A DNA stretch of 64,000 bases from Lates calcarifer. Its lineage: Eukaryota; Chordata; Actinopteri; Centropomidae. Each line of letters opens with the position of its first letter. Position 1 is the stretch's first letter. Positions 54,670 to 64,000 of the stretch are shown here, piece after piece. The notes below the pieces were generated by a model that worked only from the letters and a program-made list of their open reading frames with translations, ran no database searches and was not told where the DNA came from. Both the position numbers and the translations under genes were made by a program. The stretch is taken from NCBI RefSeq assembly GCF_001640805.2, contig NC_066833.1, positions 1,867,709 to 1,931,708 on the forward strand, in the 5' to 3' direction.

Positions 54670-55414
54670 GTGTCACCACTTCGTCCACGACATGGTCCAC
54701 GATCACAGAGACATGGTCCACGATCACAGAGACATGGTCCACGATCACAGAGATATGGTCCACGATCGCAGAGACATGGTCCATGATCGGAGTCTTCGTA
54801 CAATGAAGACGTTCTTTGAGACCAGGACTGAGGCCTCCAGGTAATTCACTAACAGCTTAACATCAACTGTCCAACACAGAGACTGACATTAAATTCTAGC
54901 TCTTCAGTAACTGATCTGAGGTCTGAACAGTGTGATTAGTCATAAAAAGACTTCAGTCATTAGTTTACTCACAGAGTTCATGAGTGTACAGTTGAAGTAG
55001 AACTTAAACATCATGTGTCTTTCTCTGTCTTCCTCATCAGTGCAGTAAATCATCAAAATGTGAGGAACTCATTCAGTTCAGTGTCATTAGAAACGCTGTC
55101 ATTTAGCTTCTTTGTGCTTCTATCAACCAGAGTGAGTTCAGACTGTAACAGGAACATTTCCATCCACTGCTGCTGTGTGAATATCAGCAGCTGCTGGAGT
55201 CAGTTCTCCAGTCAGAGCAGCTTCTTCTGTCTCTGTGTAGAAACCTGATTTAACTCTTGGACTAGTTCTGTTTAGTCCAGAACCAGTTAGTCCACACTCT
55301 GGTTTCTTTGCAGTTTACTGTCTTTTACCTCTCTGTCTTTGGCAGTTTGAAGTTCAATACGCAGAAACTCTCTGTGCTTTTATCTTGATGTGTTAAAAGT
55401 CACATCTTTATATT
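54237..55414 (+). repeat. Segmental duplication, block A
   Basis: Nearly identical to 56229-57340, about 1992 bp downstream. Differences are few: unit number in the minisatellite, single substitutions such as GGATCAG/GGTTCAG, and an extra segment in block A at about 55334-55389. It includes exon A, its downstream intron and a 77-codon frame (55015-55248) that is identical in both blocks. Confidence 0.93.
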
Positions 55415-58016
55415 GGATGTTAAAAAAACATTTTTAAAGACATATATCACATAATATATAATACTATGATGGTAAGACAACTTTTGACCATTTTTTGACG
55501 CCATACTATCCTATGACTTTTTTTGATGGTTATGGCTTTTGGCCACTTGTAGACAGAGATCAGGCTCATTTTTGTGATGCTAATTTGAAATAACAGAAAC
55601 TCAAAAGTTGAACAACAAAACTTTATTGATTCTGATCTGGACAGCATTAACAAACCACAGCAAAGCAAAGGATATATGTTGGCCCACTTGAAGACACTTT
55701 ATTTTCTAACTTCACATTTAATGTAGTGATGAGCACACATGAGAATATGCTTATTGCCGACTGAAACAACTCTAAACATCTTGAAAAACGTTTTTTTTTT
55801 TAATTATTTTTGGGGGGTTTTCACCTTTATTTTAATAGGACAGTGGAGATGAGACAGGAAACAGGGAGAGAGAGCAGGGGAATGACACGCAGTAAAGGTC
55901 CGGCCGAACCGGGAGTCAATCCGGGGACCGGCTGCTTAGGGCACTGAAGCCCATGTGGTACACGCCCCAACCATTCGGTTATGGAGCGCCCACATCTTAA
56001 AAAACATTTTTACGCTTTTCTTGTCCTCTTCAGGTGATGCAGTCGCTCTCCTCCTGCAAAGACAGAACATGTTTAAAATGCTGTATAATATTACAAATAT
56101 AGATTTTTGATACCTTACTGTGAATTACATTTTTAGGACTATGACCACTTTTGGCGCCATACTAAACTATGACTTTTTTTGATGGTTACGGCTTTTGGCC
56201 ACTTGTAGACAGAGATCAGACTAATTTGAAATCCAAGCTGGAAAACTGGATTTGAACTCTGTGAGAGCAGGTCACAGTGTCTGAGCTCACTGTTAGAAAT
56301 TACTATAAAAACTGCTTTTCTCTCTGAGATCAATAGAGTCGTATTCTAGTAACATAATGAATTATTCACCTCAAAACTCAGAGTGTGATTGTCACAGTTT
56401 ATTCTTCTCCACTGTTCTGGTTTTGGAGGTGAACTGTTGTTTATTAATAAGATTCAGCTGCTGATTGATTCTTGTGATGATTTTTCATATGTGACAGTAA
56501 ACAGCTCATTTTCTGAAACAGCCTCTAATGTTTGTTAAATGTTGTGGTTCAGCTGTAATGTTGAAGATTTCTCTGTGTTTTCATGGTTAAACTGTTGATG
56601 AGGAATAGGTAGCAGTGTATTGATCATTTTCCTTTGTATGTTTCTCTTTGGTTTCCTCCAGGTGTCACCACTTCATCCACGATCACAGAGACATGGTCCA
56701 CGATCACAGAGACATGGTCCACGATCACAGAGACATGGTCCACGATCACAGAGACATGGTCCACGATCAGAGTCTTCGTACAATGAAGACGTTCTTTGAG
56801 ACCAGGACTGAGGCCTCCAGGTAATTCACTAACAGCTTAACATCAACTGTCCAACACAGAGACTGACATTAAATTCTAGCTCTTCAGTAACTGATCTGAG
56901 GTCTGAACAGTGTGATTAGTCATAAAAAGACTTCAGTCATTAGTTTACTCACAGAGTTCATGAGTGTACAGTTGAAGTAGAACTTAAACATCATGTGTCT
57001 TTCTCTGTCTTCCTCATCAGTGCAGTAAATCATCAAAATGTGAGGAACTCATTCAGTTCAGTGTCATTAGAAACGCTGTCATTTAGCTTCTTTGTGCTTC
57101 TATCAACCAGAGTGAGTTCAGACTGTAACAGGAACATTTCCATCCACTGCTGCTGTGTGAATATCAGCAGCTGCTGGAGTCAGTTCTCCAGTCAGAGCAG
57201 CTTCTTCTGTCTCTGTGTAGAAACCTGATTTAACTCTTGGACTAGTTCTGTTGAGTCCAGAACCAGTTAGTCCACACTCTGGTTTCTTTGCAGTTTACTG
57301 TCTTTTACTTCTCTGTGTTAAAAGTCACATCTTTATATTAACGTTTGTTTTTTTCCACAGGATTCAGACTTTAACCATTAAATCACAGCGAGAAGAGAGA
57401 GACGTGAAGACGTCAGAAGGTCAGTGTTAGTTTATTGTTTCCAGTCAGACTCATTATCACTCATTATCATTATCTCAGCTGCAGTTTGACTCTTTAAAAC
57501 CTCTTGTCTGGAACAAGGAGCAACAAACAAAAGCTGGTGTAACTGATCAGTTTTAAATAGTATTTTTCAACAATGTAGCTGCAAAAAAGAAGTTTAAATA
57601 ATATATATAACAGAAAACATACAAGCTTAGTTTAGAATAGAATAGAAACCCTTTTAATAAATAGGTTTAAACCATAAGTACTTAAAACTAAAACATACGT
57701 ATGAAACTTTTTACAAACTAAAGAAAAACCCTAAAAAAATTTGAGTGATGAGTGTAAAACCATAAAAAATAAATATAAAACTATAAAAAAATGTATTTGA
57801 AAATGTTTAAAAATAGGTCTAAAAAATTAAAACATGAGCAAAAAGTGTTTTCACTGGAACAATAGGAAAGCAACACTTTACATCAGCTGGTAGAAGTGTT
57901 TTATCTGATGAACAGCTTCGTAACATGTTGTTTTCTTTCATCCACTTCAGGTCTTCAGCTGCTGTCGTCGTCTTCGCCTGCAGAGACGAGAACACGTTCA
58001 TCACACACACTGAGCA
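54670..58016 (+). CDS. Unrecognised gene: minisatellite-coded N-terminus, exons A, B, C and D (3' end off the window or not found)
   Basis: Proposed exons: A 54670-54840, B 56662-56820, C 57361-57419, D 57951-58016. All have AG/GT borders and phases agree: A and B enter and leave in phase 2, C takes phase 2 and leaves in phase 1, D continues in phase 1. A and B are duplicates (171 and 159 nt, both multiples of three), so A-C, B-C or A-B-C all stay open. Exon A encodes heptads DMVHDHR, then SLRTMKTFFETRTEAS. C gives RIQTLTIKSQREERDVKT and D gives LQLLSSSSPAETRTRSSH. The first usable ATG is in the repeat itself (54692 in A, 56693 in B), in a fair context (GACATGG). I recognise no family; it may be a charged, disordered N-terminus. 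Coding status rests on phase agreement only. Confidence 0.42.
54683..54797 (+). repeat. 21-bp minisatellite inside exon A
   Basis: About five units of GACATGGTCCACGATCACAG(A). Each 21-bp unit is seven codons (DMVHDHR), so unit gain or loss preserves the frame. Exon B has four units plus a partial one. Confidence 0.9.
55487..55563 (+). repeat. Satellite-related monomer, isolated copy 1
   Basis: TTTTTTGACGCCATACTATC, then CTATGACTTTTTTTGATGG, resembles the unit of the array that begins at 58571. It continues into GGCTTTTGGCCACTTGTAGA, shared with 56149-56222. Confidence 0.75.
55795..55991 (-). mobile_element. tRNA-derived SINE, minus strand, with target-site duplication
   Basis: Read on the minus strand, GGGCGCTCCATAACCGAATG starts a tRNA-like head with an A-box-like GAATGGTTGGGGCG and a B-box-like CGGTTCGGCCGG, followed by a tRNA-unrelated body and an A-rich end. 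It is bracketed by imperfect direct repeats: ACATCTTGAAAAACGTTTT at 55776-55794 and ACATCTTAAAAAACATTTT at 55992-56010. These are the structure and flanks of an LINE-mobilised SINE. It lies in the spacer between duplicated blocks A and B. Confidence 0.8.
56149..56222 (+). repeat. Satellite-related monomer, isolated copy 2
   Basis: GGCGCCATACTAAACTATGA, then CTTTTTTTGATGGTTACGGC and the same GGCCACTTGTAGACAGAGAT extension as copy 1. It abuts the left end of duplicated block B. Confidence 0.75.
56229..57340 (+). repeat. Segmental duplication, block B
   Basis: Second copy of 54237-55414. The left junction shares AAAT with block A (TTAAATCC and GAAATCC), and sequence diverges at once outside it. 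The right end matches to CACATCTTTATATT. Exon C, unique to this side, follows 20 bp later. Confidence 0.93.
57420..57950 (+). other. Intron between exons C and D
   Basis: Very A-rich in the middle (about 57560-57840), with several AAAAA runs. No repeat family was recognised. Confidence 0.45.
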
Positions 58017-58319
58017 GTAAATCTATTTTTCCTTTTCTAAACTAGCTTTATTTGTTTTTGATAACTAATTACAATATCACTTATTTTATTGTGTTTGTTT
58101 TTTTTATTATTATTACAGTCATAGTAATGACTAGAAATACTCATGAAACTATATAAAATGAGAATGACATGAAGATGACATAAGTAATTATTACTGAGGT
58201 CATTTCAGAAATGATATTACTGAAATTACTAAGGCAAAGGTAATACAAAATATACTTTTACTTGCTAATTAACTAAAATTATTTTTACATATTAAATATT
58301 GTTTTTTTTTCACAACATT

Positions 58320-58510
58320 CTAAGCTATGGCATTTTTTGACCTTTTTTTTTTTTATAGTTTTATATTGTTCATGTATTCCGTAATTTTTATAGATTATTT
58401 TGTTGTATATCTTGTCATGTTTATATCATGCCTTTTTCTATTTTTGCTGCTGCAACACTGAAGTTCCCTGCTGTGGGAGTAATAAAGTATTATCTTTCTC
58501 TTACTCAAAT
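58320..58510 (+). mobile_element. Possible retroelement 3' tail
   Basis: TTTGCTGCTGCAACACTGAA, then GCTGTGGGAGTAATAAAGTA and TTATCTTTCTCTTACTC. It resembles the common fish retroelement ending (CTGTGGGATTAATAAAG with a short tandem tail), by recollection. It lies just before the satellite array. Confidence 0.4.
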
Positions 58511-58570
58511 ACTTGCCAGTCTGCTATATATTCTAATATTGTATGAAAGTGAATATCTTTAGGTTAGAGT

Positions 58571-61500
58571 TTTGATGCCATATTATACTATGACTTTTTT
58601 GATGGTTTTTGACAACATACTATACTGACTTTTTTTGAGTTTTTGATGGTTTTTGACGCCATACTATACTATGACTTTTTTGATGGTTTTTGACAACATA
58701 CTATACTATGACTTTTTTTGATGGTTTTTGACGCCATACTATACTATGACTTTTTTTGATGCCATACTATACTGTGATTTTTTTGATGGTTTTTAACGCC
58801 ATACTATACTATGACTTTTTTGATGGTTTTTGATGCCATACTATACTATGACTTTTTTGATGGTTTTTGACAACATACTATACTATGACTTTTTTTGATG
58901 GTTTTTGACGCCATACTATACTATGACTTTTTTGATGATTTTTGACGCCATACTATACTATGACTTTTTTTGATGCCATACTATACTGTGATTTTTTTTA
59001 TGGTTTTTAACGCCATACTATACTATGACTTTTTTGATGGTTTTTGATGCCATACTATACTATGACTTTTTTTGATGCCACATTATACTGTGACTTTTTT
59101 GGGTGGTTTTTGATGCCATACTATACTGTGATTTTTTGGTTTTTGAACTGCCATACTATACTAATGACTTTTTTTGATGGTTTTTGATGCCATACTATAC
59201 TGTGATTTTTTTGATGGTTTTTGACGCCATACTATACTATGACTTTTTTGATGTTTTTGACTGTTTTTGATGCCATACTATACTATGACTTTTTTGATGG
59301 TTTTTGACTGTTTTTGATGCCATACTATACTATGACTTTTTTGATGGATTTTGACGCTCATACTATGACTGTTTTGATGTTTTTGACGCCATACTATACT
59401 ATGACTTTTTTGATGGTTTTGTATGCCATACTATACTATGATTTTTTGATGGATTTTTGACGCCATACTATACTATGACTTTTTTTGATGCCATACTATA
59501 CTATGACTTTTTTGATGGTTTTTGACGCCATACTATACTATGACTTTTTTGATGGTTTTTGATGCCACATACTATACTATGACTTTTTTGATGGTTTTTG
59601 ATCGCCATACTATACTATGACTTTTTTGATGATTTTTGATGCCATACTATACTATGACTTTTTTGATGGTTTTGACCATACTATACTATGACTTTTTTGA
59701 TGGTTTTTGATGCACACATACTATACTATGACTTTTTTGATGGTTTTTGATGCCACTACTATACTATGACTTTTTTTGATGAGTTTTTGATGCCATACTA
59801 TACTATGACTTTTTTTGATGAGTTTTTGATGCACATACTATACTATGACTTTTTTTGAGTTTTTGACTGTTTTTGATGCCATCACTATACTATGACTTTT
59901 TTGATGGTTTTTGAACGGATCATACTATACTATGACTTTTTTTGAGTTTTTGACTTTTTTTTTTTGATGCCACATACTATAGCTATGACTTTTTTGATGG
60001 TTTTTTGATGCCACTATACTATGACTTTTTTGATGATTTTTGACGTCATACTATACTATGACTTTTTTGATGGTTTGATGCCACATTATACTATGACTTT
60101 TTTTGATGATTTTTGACGTCATACTATACTATGACTTTTTTGAGTTTTTGACTGTTTTTGATGCCATACTATACTATGACTTTTTTTTGAGTTTTTGACT
60201 GTTTTTGATGCCATACTATACTATGACTTTTTTGTGAGTTTTTGATGCCATACTATACTATGACTTTTGGTTGATGTTTTTGACAACATACTTATACTAA
60301 TGACTGTTTTTAATGGTTTTTGAATGCCATACTATACTATGACTTGATGTGTTTTTGACTGGTTTTTTGATGCCATACTATACTATGACTTTTTTGATGG
60401 TTTTTGACGATGCCAATACTATACTATGACTTTTTTGATGGTTTTTGATGCCATACTATACTATGACTTTTTTTGACGCCATACTATACTTGACTTTTTT
60501 TGATTTTTTGATGCCATACTATACTATGACTTTTTTGACGCCATACTATACTATGACTTTTTTTGACTGTTTTTGATGCCATACTATACTATGACTTTTT
60601 TTTGACTTTTTTTTACTATACTATGACTTTTTTTGACTGTTTTTGATGCCATACTATACTGTGACTTTTTTTGACTACTATACTATGACTTTTTTTGATG
60701 GTTTTTGATGCCATACTATACTGTGACTTTTTTTGATGGTTTTTGATGCATACTATACTATGACTTTTTTTGACGCCATACTATACTATGACTTTTTTTG
60801 ATGGTTTTTGATGCCATATATACTGTGACTTTTTTTGATGGTTTTTGATGCCATACTATACTGTGACTTTTTTTGACGCCATACTATACTGTGACTTTTT
60901 TTGATGGTTTTTGATGCCATACTATACTATGACTTTTTTTGACGCCATACTATACTGACTTTTTTGACATGCATACTATACTATTTTTTTTGACTGTTTT
61001 TGATGCCATACTATACTATGACTTTTTTTGACTGTTTTTGATGCCATACTATACTGTGACTTTTTTTTGAATGACTTTTTTTTGATGGTTTTTGATGCCA
61101 TACTATACTGTGACTTTTTTGATGGTTTTTGATGGACTTTTTGATGGGTGACCGTGACTTTTACGCCATACTATACTATGACTTTTTTTGACTGTTTTTG
61201 ACGCCATACTATACTATGACTTTTTTTGACTGTTTTTACTATACTGTGACTTTTTTTGACCATACTATGACTTTTTGACTGTTTTTTGATGCCATACTAT
61301 ACTATGACTTTTTTTGTTTTTGACGACTTTTTTTGACGCCATACTTTTTTTTCTGTTTTTGATGCCATACTATACTTTTTTTACTATACTATGACTTTTT
61401 TACTATACTATGACTTTTTTGACTACTATACTATGACTTTTTGACGCCATACTATACTATGACTTTTTTGATGGTTTTTGATGCCATATTATACTGACTT

Positions 61501-64000
61501 TTTTTTGACTGTTTTTGATGCCATACTATACTATGACTTTTTTTTGATGGTTTTTGATGCCATATACTGTGACTTTTTTTGACTGTTTTTGATGCCATAC
61601 TATACTATGACTTTTTTTGACTGTTTTTGATGCCATACTATACTGTGACTTTTTTTGACGCCATACTATACTATGACTTTTTTTGACTGTTTTTGATACT
61701 ATACTATGACTTTTTTGACCGTTGTTGACTTACTATACTATTTTTTGATTATACTAGGACATTTTTTGATGTTTTTGACCCATATATTACTTTTTTTTGA
61801 TACTGACTTTTTTTGACTGTTTTTGACGCCATACTACTGTGACTTTTTTTGATGTTTTTTGATGCCATACTATACTATGACTTTTTTTGATGGTTTTTGA
61901 TGCCATACTATACTATACTTTTTTGACTGTTTTTGATGCCATACTATACTGACTTTTTTTGACGCCATAGTATACTGACTTTTTTTGACTGTTTTTGATG
62001 CCATACTATACTATGACTTTTTTTGACGCCATACTATACTATGACTTTTTTTTGATGTTTTTGATGCCATACTATACTATGACTTTTTTTGATGGTTTTT
62101 GATGCCATACTATACTATGACTTTTTTTGACTGTTTTTGATGCCATACTATACTATGTTTTTTTGACGCCATACTATACTATGACTTTTTTTGACTGTTT
62201 TGATGCCATACTATACTGTGACTTTTTTTACTATACTGTGACTTTTTTTGACTGTTTTTGACGCCATACTATACTGTGACTTTTTTTGATGGTTTTTGAT
62301 GCCATACTATACTATGACTTTTTTTGACGCCATACTATACTATGACTTTTTACTATACTATGACTTTTTTGATGTTTTTTGATGCCATATATACTGACTT
62401 TTTTTTGACTGTTTTTGATGCCATACTATACTATGACTTTTTTTGACCATACTATACTATGACTTTTTTGATGGTTTTTGACGCCATACTATACTATGAC
62501 TTTTTTTTTGTTTTTGACTACTATATTGACTTTTTTTGACGATACTTTTGTTTTTGATGCCATACTATACTATGACTTTTTTGACGCCATATACTATGAC
62601 TTTTTTTACTATACTATGACTTTTTTGACGCATACTATACTATGACTTTTTTGATGGTTTTTGATGCCATGACTTTTTTTTGACTGTTTTTGATGCCATA
62701 CTATACTATGACTTTTTTTGATGGTTTTTTGATGCCATAGTATACTGTGACTTTTTTTGACTGTTTTTTGATGCCATACTATACTATGACTTTTTTTGAC
62801 TGTTTTTGATGCCATACTATACTGTGACTGACTTTTTTGACGCCATACTATACTATGACTTTTTTGATGGTTTTTGATGCCATACTATACTATGACTTTT
62901 TTGATGGTTTTTGATGCCATATATACTATGACTTTTTTTGACTGTTTTTGATGCCATACTATACTATGACTTTTTTTGATGGTTTTTGATGCCATACTTG
63001 ACTTTTTTTGACTATTACTATACTATATACCTGACTTTTTGGATGCCATACTATACTGTGACTTTTTTTGATTTTTGATGCCATACTATACTATGACTTT
63101 TTTTTGATGGTTTTTGATGCTATACTATGACTTTTTTTGACTGTTTTTTGATGCCATACTATACTATGACTTTTTTGACTGTTTTTGACGCCATACTATA
63201 CTGTGACTTTTTTTGATGGTTTTTGATGCCATACTATACTATGACTTTTTTTGACGTTTTTGCCATACTATACTATGACTTTTTTTGTTTTTACTATGAC
63301 TTTTTTTGACGCGCCATATGACTTTTTTTTGATAACTATACTATGACTTTTTTTGGTACTATGACTTTTTTGATGGTTTTGATGCCATATATACTACTAT
63401 GACTTTTTTTGATGTTTTTGATGCCATACTTATACTGGACTTTTTTTGACTGTTTTTTTGACCATACTATACTACTTTTGACTTTTTTGCTATACTTGAC
63501 TTTTTTGACTATACTATGACTTTTTGACTGTTTTTGATGCCATACTATACTATGACTTTTTTGACATTACTATACTTTTTGACTACTTTTTTTGATGGTT
63601 TTGACGCCATACTACTATTACTTGTTTTTGGCGCCATACTATACTATGACTTTTGACTGTTTTTTGACGCCATAATGACTTTTTTTTTGTTTTTGCCTAT
63701 GATTTTTTTGATGGTTTTTGATGCCATACTATACTTGACTTTTTTGATTTTTTGATGCCATACTATACTACTTTTTTTGACTTTACTTTTTTTTTTGAAT
63801 GCCATACTATACTATGACTTTTTTGACGCCATGACTTTTTTGATGTTTTTTTGATGCCATACTATACTATGACTTTTTGATGATGCCATACTATACTATG
63901 ACTTTTTTGACTGTTTTTGATGCGACGCCATACTATACCTTTTTTTGACTGTTTTTGATGCCATACTATACTGTGACTTTTTTTGACGCCATACTATACT
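58571..64000 (+). repeat. AT-rich satellite array, about 37-bp unit, open at the window end
   Basis: At least 5.4 kb of tandem units. The main unit has CCATACTATACTATGAC, then TTTTTTGATGG and TTTTTGATG or TTTTTGACG. Variants replace GATGG with GACTG, and shorter units of about 28 bp lack the second T-rich half. Homopolymer length and single-base indels vary heavily, more so toward the right. On the minus strand one frame reads KKSHSIVWHQK repeatedly; this is a by-product of the unit, not a gene. The array continues past 64000. Confidence 0.97.

Noticed and set aside
55900..55991. Functional tRNA gene on the minus strand
   Set aside because: The tRNA-like head lacks a convincing cloverleaf and is part of a SINE with flanking target duplications.
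55015..57228. Two identical 77-codon frames (55015-55248 and 56995-57228)
   Set aside because: Their identity comes from the segmental duplication. A splice acceptor precedes each, but joining on to exon C gives a stop, so at most a rare alternative 3' end.
62609..62815. Minus-strand repetitive peptide (KKSHSIVWHQK units)
   Set aside because: Translation of the satellite unit in one frame; indels break it everywhere else in the array.
58571..64000. CRISPR-like appearance of regularly spaced repeats
   Set aside because: Units are contiguous, with no unique spacers, in a vertebrate genome; it is a satellite.

Overview
The window is vertebrate nuclear DNA, almost certainly from a percomorph-type teleost. 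Genes are split into many exons with GT-AG introns, some containing microexons. The encoded proteins are vertebrate families. Introns and spacers hold small teleost-type repeats: a tRNA-derived SINE, hAT-like and other inverted-repeat MITEs, L2/Rex-like LINE scraps and GT microsatellites. No prokaryotic, viral or organellar genes were seen. The species cannot be named from the sequence alone. All recognised genes lie on the + strand.

Layout. (1) Positions 2-8756 hold the 3' part of MPP4, a photoreceptor MAGUK scaffold: end of PDZ, SH3, a hinge built from microexons, and guanylate-kinase domain. (2) Positions 13016-16860 hold TMEM237, a four-pass ciliary transition-zone protein. Its true start exon probably lies upstream and was not found. 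(3) Positions 18004-43148 hold a complete ABI2 (12 exons, about 607 aa), a subunit of the WAVE actin-regulatory complex. It has a 9.2 kb first intron, an 18-nt microexon and an unusually large Ser/Pro exon. (4) Positions 48521-52018 hold a complete CNOT11 (7 exons, 445 aa), a CCR4-NOT deadenylase subunit. (5) From about 53.2 kb an unrecognised gene begins. It has a GC-rich promoter with a non-coding first exon, a minisatellite-bearing coding exon present twice in a recent segmental duplication, and two further phase-compatible exons. (6) From 58571 to the window end lies a 5.4 kb AT-rich satellite array of roughly 37-bp units, continuing beyond the edge.

MPP4, TMEM237 and ABI2 are also neighbours in human 2q33, and CNOT11 is on human 2q11, so this is an old conserved linkage block. 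The genes share no pathway; they are linked by ancestry. Coding exons were joined by hand using splice sites, reading phase and family similarity. Every junction listed for the four named genes keeps the frame.

Most interesting points: a run of four phase-symmetric microexons in MPP4; the ABI2 WLLRFK microexon; a new-looking gene whose start codon is repeated inside a 21-bp minisatellite and whose exon was recently duplicated; short upstream ORFs, including bare start-stop codons, before ABI2 and CNOT11; and a hAT-type MITE with a perfect 8-bp target duplication.
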